Source of the DNA: Wenzhouxiangella sp042310355
Lineage (GTDB): Bacteria; Pseudomonadota; Gammaproteobacteria; Xanthomonadales; Wenzhouxiangellaceae
Assembly (NCBI RefSeq): GCF_042310355.1
Contig: NZ_JBHJMR010000006.1
Coordinates: 124,001 to 188,000 of the forward strand
Length of the DNA: 64,000 nucleotides
Reading direction: 5' to 3'
The notes under the pieces are model-generated. The model saw nothing but the letters and a program-made list of their open reading frames with translations, searched no databases and had not been told where the DNA came from. Every line of letters begins with the position of its first letter. Position 1 is the first letter of the stretch. Positions 1 to 8,174 of this stretch are shown here, one piece after another. The position numbers and the translations under genes were made by a program.

Positions 1-186
1 GAAATGGACAATGACAATGGCGTGAACAACGTGGTCTGGGCGCTGGAGGTGTCCGGTTCTACCCTCCATGTGGGTGGATGGCTTACCGTGGCGGGTGGCC
101 AGTTGTCCAGTCATTTCACGAGCTTTTACGCGGATGCAGTTTTCGGTGACCGTTTCGTGGAACAGCCAGCCGCGTCTAGCGACTGA
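1..186 (+). CDS. C-terminal end of a secreted propeller-type protein (5' partial)
   Basis: The reading frame is open from the first base of the window, so the gene begins upstream. The visible 61 residues include WALEVSGSTLHVGG and WLTVAGGQ, which have the look of the 'value-plus-location' repeats (delta-60/kelch-like beta-propeller blades) common in large secreted bacterial proteins. The last part reads YADAVFGDRFVEQPAASSD. The VFGDRF piece matches the tail tag seen at the C-termini of four other secreted proteins in this window, although here nine residues follow it. A decayed fragment at 24324-24611 has a related blade motif (HLIAGGRFATAGG). The fold is a reasonable guess; the function is unknown. 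Confidence 0.6.
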   Translation, partial: EMDNDNGVNNVVWALEVSGSTLHVGGWLTVAGGQLSSHFTSFYADAVFGDRFVEQPAASSD

Positions 187-198
187 CAATCAGCAGGA

Positions 199-441
199 AA
201 TCCAGGACGCGGCGAATTTCCGGCTAAATCAAGCTCGTCTCGGTCTGCTGGGAGACTGATTTCGGTGAAGTCCGGACGCACCTGCTCACACAATGGAAGA
301 AGTCGGGTTCCTCGTCGCTGACCGGTTGGCTGCGCGGATAGGCGATGGCGAAATGATGGCGTTACGCTGAACAAAGTGGAATCCCGAGAGTGACGCGAAC
401 TTCCGTAGGATATTTCCTACAAAACCTGGGTGTCCCGAATT
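199..441 (-). repeat. REP-flanked RAYT fossil, copy A
   Basis: This intergenic element has a degraded REP half at its left end (around 201-226) and a clear one at its right end (405-436, ...CCTGGGTGTCCCGAATT). Between them, the minus strand at 346-272 reads IAYPRSQPVSDEEPDFFH followed by CVSRCVR. That is the typical beginning of a REP-associated tyrosine transposase (RAYT). The start codon has become ATC, and the frame stops soon after, so no HUH catalytic domain remains. The same segment recurs at 2560-2633 and 24786-24845. Confidence 0.7.
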
Positions 442-482
442 CCTCGAATTCCTTGGCCGCCAATTGAGCTGCCGAGCTGTTA

Positions 483-1010
483 TCAGCGTTGCAGCCACCA
501 GCAGCCGCCGTTCATGACCAGATTGAAATCCGTGCGAATGGTCCGGCCAAGGCGCTCGGGGACATACTGGTCCAGCCAGAGCCGGGTCGGCTGTTCCTCC
601 CCATCGAGTTCGATCGACTCGACCTCGACGCCGATCAGGCGCCGGCCGCTGATGACTTGCAGTTCGTCCATCAGTATGTCGGCGCTGTTTTGCGTGTCTT
701 CCATCCAGTGGTAGAGGCCGGAAAGCTTGTTCACGTCGCCTGAATCAAGCGCGGCACTCACCTGGGCGTGGAAGATTTCGATCTGCCTTGCGCAGTCATA
801 ACGCGGCGAGGGTGGGTTGAGTTCTGCTGGTCGGACAGGTTCTTCTACCCGGTTGCGTACCCCCAGCGCGCTGCAGGCGCGATCGGTGAAGATCTTCACG
901 TCGTCTTCGCCGATGCATCGATGAATGTCGGACTCGACGGGAGTTGACGCGGCGCCACCCAGGATCGGCAGCCAGGCCAGCAAAGCGACGGCCAGGGCAG
1001 TTTTCCTCAA
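483..1010 (-). CDS. Secreted DUF4124-like protein, TTG start
   Basis: A 175-residue protein of unknown role. The N-terminus (RKTALAVALLAWLPILGG) is a signal peptide. Shortly after it, DIHRCIGEDDVKIFTDRAC resembles the DUF4124 pattern (aromatic or basic residue, C or W, D-x-G, F-[ST]-D-x-P/A-C) found in periplasmic proteins. The remainder is charged and ends in MNGGCWWLQR. No ATG lies near the signal peptide. The best start is TTG at 1010, which overlaps the TGA stop of the upstream gene as TTGA, suggesting translational coupling to the small membrane protein. The family call rests on the N-terminal motif only. Confidence 0.65.
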   Translation of the reverse strand: MRKTALAVALLAWLPILGGAASTPVESDIHRCIGEDDVKIFTDRACSALGVRNRVEEPVRPAELNPPSPRYDCARQIEIFHAQVSAALDSGDVNKLSGLYHWMEDTQNSADILMDELQVISGRRLIGVEVESIELDGEEQPTRLWLDQYVPERLGRTIRTDFNLVMNGGCWWLQR

Positions 1011-1192
1011 AGGTTTTTGAGCAAATTTCCGAGAGCCAGCAGGACGAATCCGGCCACGACCATCCAGAGGGCATAGGCCGCAAGCGCGGGGATCGTGCCC
1101 AGGGCGGACAGAACGCCCAACACCACGATGATGACAGCGATCCAGAACGTGATGACCTTCGGTCGACTGAGTTTGGGTTGGTTGACTTTCAT
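1007..1192 (-). CDS. Small two-helix membrane protein
   Basis: A 61-residue protein with a basic, proline-containing N-terminus (MKVNQPKLSRPKV). Two hydrophobic segments follow (ITFWIAVIIVVLGVLSAL and ALAAYALWMVVAGFVLLAL), so a two-helix inner-membrane hairpin is likely. The protein ends NLLKNL. It precedes and overlaps the DUF4124-like gene by the TTGA junction, and both are probably co-transcribed. I do not recognise a named family. Its size and composition resemble the many small membrane proteins annotated as hypothetical. Confidence 0.7.
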   Translation of the reverse strand: MKVNQPKLSRPKVITFWIAVIIVVLGVLSALGTIPALAAYALWMVVAGFVLLALGNLLKNL

Positions 1193-1638
1193 TGTGCATT
1201 TCTCTTGATTGGAGCTTCAGCGGCCAGAGTCCCGCATCAGGTGCTTACGGGCCATCGCAGACACAATGACGGGGTTTCGCAACTGTGTCGGTGCGCTGAG
1301 CCTCATTGCGAGACGAGAGAGCCAGCGAGAAAACCAGGACACCCACAACCCTCCTGGCGGAATCGGCCGCGACTTGGTGTGTCAAGCGGTCCGGGGGCGC
1401 CTGAGGCAATGTTCGGGCAAGAGCTAGCGTCCGTTCCGATCCGGCCAATCGGAAGGCCGACTCAGGGTAGGGCTACCCGGGCACTAGTGGCTGCTCCCGT
1501 AGCCGTTTGAGCGCGAGTTCTTGAGCAGACGCTGCGAAGAAGACCCCACAGTGTCGCCGGCATCCCGGGATCCTCGGTTTCGGGCGCAAGGGCCCCGGCA
1601 GTGTTGTTCAGAGATTCCCCAAGACTGGTATCGATAGC
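1193..1638. other. Intergenic stretch without a supported gene
   Basis: No credible ORF. It holds a REP left half at 1334-1366 (CCAGGACACCCACAACC), a spaced palindrome TTCCGAT/ATCGGAA at 1434-1454, and a GGGTAG/CTACCC palindrome near 1467-1480. The rest shows no pattern I can interpret. Confidence 0.6.
1334..1366 (+). repeat. REP-like half site
   Basis: Contains CCAGGACACCCACAACC and then GGCGGAATCGG, matching the left-end form of the dispersed repeat (CCAGGACACCCACGAT...TGAATCG). No right-hand partner is visible nearby. Confidence 0.5.
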
Positions 1639-2319
1639 TCAGCCTTGCATCGGCACCAGGGTGATCTCGACCCGGCGATTCTGCGCGCGACCACTTTCGG
1701 TGGCATTGCTTGCGATGGGATGCGCTTGTCCGGCGCCGACGACGATGGTGCGATCGCGCAGCACGCCGCGATTGCCGAGGTAGCTGTCGACTGCAGCGGC
1801 GCGACGTTCGGAAAGGCCTTGGTTGTATTCTGGCGAGCCGGTGCTATCAGTGTGGCCCGCAATCTCAATAACGGTCTGATTGTATTCATTGAGGGTGTCC
1901 GACAACGTGTCGAGCACTGAGAGAAACCGCGGTTGCACCTCAGCTGAGTCAAAGCCGAAAGTGATGGCGCCTGGCATGGATAGCGTGATGTTGTCGCCAT
2001 CGCGCACCACATCCACGCCGGTGCCAACCAGGCTGCGTCGCAACTCCGCCTCCTGGCGATCCTGATAGACGCCTACGGCACCACCCGCGATTGCGCCCAC
2101 GCCTGCTCCGATCATTGCGCGTTGGCGCCGCTCAGTGGCGTCACCACCGCTGAGCAAGCCGGCAACCGCGCCAATGCCTGCTCCGATGAGGGCGCCGCTG
2201 CGGGTACGGTTCGGGTCATCGGGATCGGTCGTTTGCCCGGTATAAGTGGCGCAGCCGGCCAGGCTGAGACTGGTAGCCAGCACGGTGGCGACGAGTATCT
2301 TGCCGGAACAATTATTCAT
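1639..2319 (-). CDS. OmpA-family outer-membrane lipoprotein (YiaD-like)
   Basis: 226 residues. A lipoprotein signal peptide ends in the lipobox LAGC (Cys about residue 23). It is followed by two glycine-rich glycine-zipper stretches (SGALIGAGIGAVAGLLSGG and AMIGAGVGAIAGGAVGV). The C-terminal half is an OmpA/MotB peptidoglycan-binding domain with the expected ITFGFDSAEVQP, IEIAGHTDSTGS and RAQNRRVEITL motifs. This layout is that of YiaD-type lipoproteins, which sit in the outer membrane and bind diaminopimelate-containing peptidoglycan. The upstream region carries a purine-rich ribosome site (CAGGATCG). It is monocistronic in appearance, with REP debris on its upstream side. Confidence 0.9.
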   Translation of the reverse strand: MNNCSGKILVATVLATSLSLAGCATYTGQTTDPDDPNRTRSGALIGAGIGAVAGLLSGGDATERRQRAMIGAGVGAIAGGAVGVYQDRQEAELRRSLVGTGVDVVRDGDNITLSMPGAITFGFDSAEVQPRFLSVLDTLSDTLNEYNQTVIEIAGHTDSTGSPEYNQGLSERRAAAVDSYLGNRGVLRDRTIVVGAGQAHPIASNATESGRAQNRRVEITLVPMQG

Positions 2320-2410
2320 GCGATCCTGCCTGTTTATGCAATAGGCGTGACGATACGCCAGGGCCAGGCTGCCCGTCTGTGCGATAGCGCGCTCAAGGCC
2401 GCTGGAGCCA

Positions 2411-2727
2411 ACCAGGACACCCTCGATTTCCCCGCCTGAATCAGCCTCGGCGTGGTTGCCCGGAGATCGAAATCTACTGACGTTGGGTTCGAACTGGCCG
2501 CGATTTGCCGCGTCGAGCGGCCCGCCGGCGGTCTTGGGCCGAATTCACGCACGGGCCGGCGCCCGCGTCGGCTGACACGATGGAAGAAGCCGGGCTCCTC
2601 GTCGCTGACCAGCTGACTGCATGGATAGGCCATGGGCCAATGTTGGCCTCGAACAGGTTGCCTTGGTATCCGGCGAATGTCGTGACGGTCGGCAGGAAAT
2701 CTCCTACAAACCGTGGGTGTCCCGGAT
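2411..2727 (-). repeat. REP-flanked RAYT fossil, copy B
   Basis: The longest repeat copy. The left end is CCAGGACACCCTCGATTTCC and the right end is CTCCTACAAACCGTGGGTGT followed by CCCGGATT, so the ends are inverted relative to each other. On the minus strand an ATG at 2633 opens MAYPCSQLVSDEEPGFFH, then RVSRR, the start of a REP-associated tyrosine transposase. The continuation no longer resembles a transposase. The right end overlaps the last codons of the 1362-residue protein on the same strand. Confidence 0.75.
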
Positions 2728-5700
2728 TCGCGCGCTGTTCAGGTGCATTTGCCGCATACCAATCAGGAGCATTCCGAACAGCAAGGTCAGCAGTGCCGGC
2801 AAGCCCATGGCGGGGACCGGAAGTACCGGCAGGGTGTAGCTGCCGGCAATTGCAACCTGGCCGGGGGAGTTCATCCCGTTGGACACGATCAGCAACTGAT
2901 CGCTGAAATCGCCAGGGTCCCCTGGCGTGAAGCTCAGTTCCACCGTGCAGGATTCACCGGGGGGCAGGGTGTGCGGTAGCGGTGCACAATCCATGGCATC
3001 GAAACCGAAGGGCTCGGCCGGTTGGGTAAACTCCTCAATCACCAGGTCAGCCGAGCCGGGATTGCTTAACGTCAGCGTTTGCGTCTGTTCCTCGGTCTCA
3101 CCTGGCTCGAGATTGGTGAACTCGATATCGGTCACGCTCAGCTCCAGAACGATATCGGCACAGTTCACTTCCACGTTTTCGATATCGTCGCCGTCCAGTG
3201 TGCCGCTGGCGTTGGCCACCGAACATTGCTGGCCGTCTGGCTGGCTGGACACCGTGACCTCGTAGTTGCTGAGATCATCGAGGACCGTGGCGAAAGTGAA
3301 GTCGCCATCGGCGCTGAGGACGATGTCATCGCCGTCGTTGTTCTGAAGCGTGACGCTACTGTCGTTCGCCAGCCCGGACAGGGTGCCGCCAATGCTGAAG
3401 GTATCTGTTGTGCAACTTACGTCGACGTTATCGACATCGGTGCCGTCGACTTGGCCCGAACCGTTGCTGACGGTGCAGGTCTGGCTGGGCTCAGTCGGCT
3501 GGGTCAGGACGGTGACCGCGTAGTCGCTGAGATCATCGAGGGACGTGGCGAAAGTGAAGTCGCCATTGGCGCTGAGCACCAGGTCATCGCCATCGTTGTT
3601 CTGAAGGGTGACGCTGCTGTCCTGCGCCAGTCCGGACAGGGTGCCGCCAACGCTGAAGGTGTCGGTGGTGCAGCTCACGTTGACGTTGTCGACATCGGCG
3701 CCATCGAGTTGCCCCGAGCCGTTGCTGACGGTGCAGGTCTGGCTGGGCTCGCTGGGCTGCGTCAGGACGGTGACAGAGTAGTTGCTGAGATCATCGAGGG
3801 CCGTGGCAAAACTGAAGCTGCCATCAGCGCTAAGGACCAGGTCATCGCCACCGTTGTTCTGAAGTGTGACGCTGCTGCCCTGCGCCAGGCCGGACAGGGT
3901 GCCGCCAACGCTGAAGGTGTCTGTGGTGCAGCTCACGTTGACGTTGTCGACATCGGCGCCATCGAGTTGGCCCGAACCGTTGCTGACCGTGCAGGTCTGA
4001 CTGGGTTCAGTTGGCTGGGTCAGGACGGTGACCGCGTAGTTGCTGAGATCATCGAGTGATGTGGCGAAGCTGAAGTTGCCATCAGCGCTGAGCACCAGGT
4101 CATCGCCACCGTTGTTCTGCAGGGTGATGCTGCTGTCAGTCGCCAGGCCGGACAGGGTGCCGCCAATACTGAAGGTGTCGGTGGTGCAGCTCACGTTGAC
4201 GTTGTCGACATCGGCGCCATCGAGTTGCCCCGAGCCGTTGCTGACGGTGCAGGTCTGGCTGGGTTCAGTTGGCTGGGTCAGGACGGTGACAGAGTAGTTG
4301 CTGAGATCATCGAGGGCCGTGGCAAAACTGAAGCTGCCATCAGCGCTGAGGACCAGGTCATCGCCACCGTTGTTCTGCAGGGTGATGCTGCTGTCAGTCG
4401 CCAGGCCGGACAGGGTGCCGCCAACGCTGAAGGTGTCGGTGGTGCAGCTCACGTTGACGTTGTCGACATCGGCGCCATCGAGTTGCCCCGAGCCGTTGCT
4501 GACGGTGCAGGTCTGGCTGGGCTCGCTGGGCTGCGTCAGGACGGTGACAGAGTAGTTGCTGAGATCATCGAGGGCCGTGGCAAAACTGAAGCTGCCATCA
4601 GCGCTAAGGACCAGGTCATCGCCACCGTTGTTCTGAAGGGTGACGCTGCTGCCCTGCGCCAGGCCGGACAGGGTGCCGCCAATACTGAAGGTGTCGGTGG
4701 TGCAGTTCACGGCAACGTTGTCGACATCGGCGCCATTGAGTTGGCCCGAGCCGTTGGTGACGGTGCAGGTCTGGCTGGGCTCAGTCGGCTGGGTCAGGAC
4801 GGTGACCTGATAGGTGCTGCCGTGGGTCAGGGCCGTGGGAAAGCTGAAACTGCCGTTGGCGCCGATGGTCAGATCATCCCCGGCGTTGTTCTGCAGCACC
4901 AGGCCGCTGCCGTCGAAACCCGAAACCGTGCCGCCGATGGTGTAGCTGTTCACGCTGAATTCGGCTGTGACCGCGCAGGCTCCGGTGATGCCGGTGGCGA
5001 TCCATTGGCTGCCACTATCAAGCGCCGGCGAGCAGTTGTCACCGGCAACCGAGCTCACCGACCAGCCGGTATCCGGGGTGACGGTGAAGCTCGCACTGGA
5101 CCCGTGGTCCACATCCTGGCTTGCCGGGGTGATCTGACCGTTCCCGGCGCCGACCCCGGCGGTCACGGCGTAGCTGTTGATCACAAAGCCGGCCTCGACG
5201 ACGCAGTTGTCCTGGATGTTGGCCGCCTCCCATGTATTGCCGGCTACCTGAGCAGGTGCACAGGTATCGCCGGTCACTTCGTCGACGCTCCAGTTGGCTC
5301 CGGGGGCGACCGTGAATGCGGCAACTTCGCCTGAATCAACGGTCTGGTTTGCTGGGGAGATTGTTCCTGTGCCGGCAACGACCGAGGCTGTCACCTCGAA
5401 CTGGTTGGTGAGGTTGAAGGTCGCAGTATCATTGCTGCCGGTGGTGCCAGCAGTCACGACATAGCTCCCCCCGATGGTATTGGCGGTTGCCGTGATGCTG
5501 GCTTGCCCGCCGGCGATCGTTACGGTGCTGACCTCGGTGCTCAGGCTGGCGCCGGAACCCGGCGCAAGGAAGCTGACCTGGCCGCCATCGACCGGGTCGT
5601 CAAACGCACTGCTGATGTCCACGGCAAGGTCTTCGGAAAAGTCGGTTCCGATGGTTGTGGATTGGTTGTCGCCCGAGAAAAGTACCAGGTCGAAACCACG

Positions 5701-6792
5701 GGACTCGAAGGCGCCGATATCGCAAGTGCCTTCCTGTGGGCGCCCAACCCCGCGCTGGTCCTGGGCAGGGCAATCGGTGTCGGGCCCGGCATCGATCGCC
5801 GGGCTGCCCGGCAACAAGGCATTGGTCCGGGTCAGGCCGCCATTATTGGCCAGGTCGCCGAGCACCGGTTGGGTCTGATTGGTCAGATCGCCAGCTTCAT
5901 TGAACTCCTGACTGAAGTCCACGCTGCTGTTCGCGGTGCCAATCAGGTTATGGCCCAGGCTGAAATATCCCTGATCTGCCCAAAAGCCGAAAACATCCGT
6001 GTTGCTATTCCCGGAAATGATGGTCTGGCCAATACGGGTGCAGGTTGATCCATCATTCCATGACCAGACACCGCCGCCTTCGGACGCGCTGTTCGCGGTG
6101 ATGGTGCTCTGGGTGATTTCAATGATGCCGTTTGTGTTGCGAACACCTCCACCCCCGCCGGTTGTATTGTTGTTGCTGATGGTGCTGCTTTGAACGACGG
6201 TGCGTGGCATGTCCGTACAAGAACCACCGGTTGTATTTGACAGGATGCCGCCGCCGTGTGCGTCGGCGATATTATTCGAGATCGTGCTGTTGGTTACGGT
6301 CAACGTGCCTGAGCTGAAGATGCCGCCGCCCCCGTCGCCGGCGCCGCCTCCGTCGGCTGAGTTATCCGAAATCGTGCTGTTGGTTACGGTCAAGGTGCCC
6401 GTGTTATGGACGCCGCCGCCGGAAGCCGCGCGGCCGTTGACAATGCTCAGGCCATCGAGGCTGACAGTGTTGCCGAATTCGACCCGGAAAACTCGCGTGG
6501 TGTCGTTGCCGCTGACGGTAATGGAATTGCCGCCCTGAATCGTCAGGTTCTTGTCGATAGACAGCTCACTGTTCAAGCCAATGGTGCCACTGACAGAGAA
6601 GTCGATGTCGTCGCCGGAGCTGGCGTCAGCAATGGCCTGGCGCAAACTGCCCGCGTTGCTGTCGTTGAGATTGGTGACTGTAATCGTGGCGGCGTCGGCG
6701 CTGCTCACAGCCACCATGCTCCAAATTCCCAGTAGCAGGGGCAATGAGAACCTGATGCGTAAGATGCCCAGTTTGCTGAATTTCATGCGCAT
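2704..6792 (-). CDS. Large repeat-containing surface protein with hydrophobic C-terminal anchor
   Basis: 1362 residues. The order is: signal peptide (1-34); beta-helix region (about 36-370) with GSLRQAI near the start and closing with NNGGLTRTNALLPGSPAIDA; an Ig-like stretch; two InlB-type repeats (TVTPDTGWSVSSVAG); then seven tandem 86-residue repeats (about 615-1208) of the form GGTLSGL...LQNNGGDDL...SQTCTVSNGSG. A choice-of-anchor-like domain follows, then LPVPAMGLPALLTLLFGMLL and GMRQM. That tail (Pro motif, hydrophobic stretch, Arg) resembles IPTL/PEP-CTERM sorting signals. Unusually, about ten residues follow the expected end (SARIRDTHGL), encoded by a REP sequence. ATG at 6792 has a strong GGGGGAG ribosome site; MKF at 6786 is an alternative. 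Adhesin or matrix roles are plausible but unproven. Confidence 0.85.
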   Translation of the reverse strand: MRMKFSKLGILRIRFSLPLLLGIWSMVAVSSADAATITVTNLNDSNAGSLRQAIADASSGDDIDFSVSGTIGLNSELSIDKNLTIQGGNSITVSGNDTTRVFRVEFGNTVSLDGLSIVNGRAASGGGVHNTGTLTVTNSTISDNSADGGGAGDGGGGIFSSGTLTVTNSTISNNIADAHGGGILSNTTGGSCTDMPRTVVQSSTISNNNTTGGGGGVRNTNGIIEITQSTITANSASEGGGVWSWNDGSTCTRIGQTIISGNSNTDVFGFWADQGYFSLGHNLIGTANSSVDFSQEFNEAGDLTNQTQPVLGDLANNGGLTRTNALLPGSPAIDAGPDTDCPAQDQRGVGRPQEGTCDIGAFESRGFDLVLFSGDNQSTTIGTDFSEDLAVDISSAFDDPVDGGQVSFLAPGSGASLSTEVSTVTIAGGQASITATANTIGGSYVVTAGTTGSNDTATFNLTNQFEVTASVVAGTGTISPANQTVDSGEVAAFTVAPGANWSVDEVTGDTCAPAQVAGNTWEAANIQDNCVVEAGFVINSYAVTAGVGAGNGQITPASQDVDHGSSASFTVTPDTGWSVSSVAGDNCSPALDSGSQWIATGITGACAVTAEFSVNSYTIGGTVSGFDGSGLVLQNNAGDDLTIGANGSFSFPTALTHGSTYQVTVLTQPTEPSQTCTVTNGSGQLNGADVDNVAVNCTTDTFSIGGTLSGLAQGSSVTLQNNGGDDLVLSADGSFSFATALDDLSNYSVTVLTQPSEPSQTCTVSNGSGQLDGADVDNVNVSCTTDTFSVGGTLSGLATDSSITLQNNGGDDLVLSADGSFSFATALDDLSNYSVTVLTQPTEPSQTCTVSNGSGQLDGADVDNVNVSCTTDTFSIGGTLSGLATDSSITLQNNGGDDLVLSADGNFSFATSLDDLSNYAVTVLTQPTEPSQTCTVSNGSGQLDGADVDNVNVSCTTDTFSVGGTLSGLAQGSSVTLQNNGGDDLVLSADGSFSFATALDDLSNYSVTVLTQPSEPSQTCTVSNGSGQLDGADVDNVNVSCTTDTFSVGGTLSGLAQDSSVTLQNNDGDDLVLSANGDFTFATSLDDLSDYAVTVLTQPTEPSQTCTVSNGSGQVDGTDVDNVDVSCTTDTFSIGGTLSGLANDSSVTLQNNDGDDIVLSADGDFTFATVLDDLSNYEVTVSSQPDGQQCSVANASGTLDGDDIENVEVNCADIVLELSVTDIEFTNLEPGETEEQTQTLTLSNPGSADLVIEEFTQPAEPFGFDAMDCAPLPHTLPPGESCTVELSFTPGDPGDFSDQLLIVSNGMNSPGQVAIAGSYTLPVLPVPAMGLPALLTLLFGMLLIGMRQMHLNSARIRDTHGL
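3170..4960 (-). repeat. Seven tandem 258-bp repeats inside the surface-protein gene
   Basis: Seven in-frame units, each 86 codons, in which long stretches of DNA are identical or nearly so between neighbours. For example, the segment ending in GCTGAAGGTGTCGGTGGTGC recurs at 258-bp intervals. The outermost two units (nearest 4940 and 3200) are the most diverged. High DNA identity implies recent duplication or gene conversion and possible copy-number variation between strains. Confidence 0.9.
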
Positions 6793-7060
6793 GTTCTCCC
6801 CCCTATGTAATGGGATATTGGTGCTGTGTTCGATTTGTGCCCAGAATCGGGCCGTAGAAGCGACGCCAACGTCTAGAATGGCTGCTGTCTACTGGCGACA
6901 GAGTGCCGGAGTATACCGGTCCGGGCTTGACCCGTGCAAACGACGGCAGTCCCGGGCCATGCCACTACATCGGGATATGCAAGCGGGATAGGGCGCTTAT
7001 GCCTTACTGTAGGGCCCGATTGTGACAGACTGGTCCTCCAATCGCTGAACGGGACATTGC

Positions 7061-7984
7061 ATGGCCGGAGCAAGCTTACTCAGCCTTCTCGACGACATCG
7101 CCACCTTGCTCGATGATGTCTCCGTGATGACCAAGGTTGCCGCCAAGAAGACCGCGACGCTGGTTGCGGACGATCTGGCGGTCAATGCCGAGCAGGTCAC
7201 CGGCATCTCGGCCAGGCGCGAGCTGTCTGTCATCTGGGCGGTCGCCAAGGGGGCGACGCTCAACAAGATCATCCTGATCCCGGCGGCGCTGCTCATCAGC
7301 GCGTTCATCCCTTGGGCGATCGTACCGCTGCTGATGCTCGGCGGTGGCTTTTTGTGCTACGAGGGCGCCCATAAGGTTCACCACAAGCTTTTCCACAGCG
7401 AAGCCGACAAGCAGGAGAAGGAAAAGCTGAAGAAGGCGTTTCGAGATCCCAAGGTCGACCTGGTGGCCTTTGAGAAAAAGAAGATCAAGGGTGCCATTCG
7501 AACCGACTTCATCCTGTCGGCCGAGATCATCGTCATCGCGCTGGGCTCGGTCGCCGCGGCGACGCTGAGCGTACAGCTCGGCGTGCTGATCGCAATCAGC
7601 GCGCTCGTGGTCCTGGTCGTGTACGGACTGGTCGCCGGCATCGTAAAGATCGACGACCTGGGCATCCGGCTGTCGAAGCGCGGTGGCGGCATCGGTCGCT
7701 TCGGCGAGTGGCTCATCGACGCCTCACCCTTGGTGATGAAGAGCCTAGGGATCGTGGGCACTATCGCGATGTTTCTGGTCGGCGGCGGCATCTTTTCGCA
7801 CAACATCCCCTGGGTCGAGCACCTCTTCAAGGGCTGGTCGGCACTGACAGGCCCACTCGAGCCGGTCACGAAGCTGCTGCTCGACGGACTTCTCGGCGTC
7901 ACGATCGGCGCCATTGTCGTGGCGATCCTCTCGCTCGGTGGAAGGCTCATGGGGCAGGGCGAGGATTCGAAAGCCAAGCACTGA
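7061..7984 (+). CDS. DUF808 family inner-membrane protein (YedI-like)
   Basis: 307 residues. The N-terminus MAGASLLSLLDDIATLLDDV, then VSVMTKVAAKKTATLVADDL, is the signature of the DUF808/YedI family, whose usual length is about 300. Several hydrophobic helices follow (IILIPAALLISAFIPWAI, LLMLGGGFLCYEGAHK, ILSAEIIVIALGSVAAATL, and later ones). A conserved charged segment around residues 110-145 contains the HKLFH and DPKVDL motifs. The protein ends hydrophilic (GQGEDSKAKH). Its molecular role is not established; it is often listed as a putative transporter. It diverges from the large surface-protein gene across a 268-bp spacer in which I see no certain promoter. Confidence 0.9.
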   Translation: MAGASLLSLLDDIATLLDDVSVMTKVAAKKTATLVADDLAVNAEQVTGISARRELSVIWAVAKGATLNKIILIPAALLISAFIPWAIVPLLMLGGGFLCYEGAHKVHHKLFHSEADKQEKEKLKKAFRDPKVDLVAFEKKKIKGAIRTDFILSAEIIVIALGSVAAATLSVQLGVLIAISALVVLVVYGLVAGIVKIDDLGIRLSKRGGGIGRFGEWLIDASPLVMKSLGIVGTIAMFLVGGGIFSHNIPWVEHLFKGWSALTGPLEPVTKLLLDGLLGVTIGAIVVAILSLGGRLMGQGEDSKAKH

Positions 7985-8032
7985 GCTCTTCGGAGCTGCA
8001 GCTGTTGTGGGCGAAGAACCGGCGAAAAACCG

Positions 8033-8095
8033 GAAGAACCAGGATGCCCACGATTTTCCCGGTTGAATCGTCCTCTCCGTGACTGGCGGGGCATC
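8033..8095 (+). repeat. REP-like copy
   Basis: CCAGGATGCCCACGATTTTC continues to GGTTGAATCG, and a weak inverted partner (GGGGCATC) lies at the right end. It closely resembles the copy at 13125-13165. It sits between the convergent DUF808 gene and the secreted protein at 8175. Confidence 0.55.
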
Positions 8096-8174
8096 GGAAT
8101 CTGCTGAGAACGAGCCCGAAGTGGCCGCGCATGATGCCGCCGGCCAGGCCGGCCGGCGGCGGCTGGCGTCGAGT

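Noticed and set aside
291..346. Conserved plus-strand reading MEEVGFLVADRL... in the repeats considered as a small peptide gene
   Set aside because: Differences between copies do not favour third codon positions on the plus strand, while the minus strand reads as a RAYT N-terminus.
3170..4960. Regular tandem repeat considered as CRISPR-like array
   Set aside because: The unit is 258 bp, in frame, without unique spacers, and encodes protein repeats.
3079..5334. Long plus-strand frames with repeated GDRVVAEIIE units
   Set aside because: They are the mirror of the seven-fold protein repeat on the minus strand, where a signal peptide and anchor are present.
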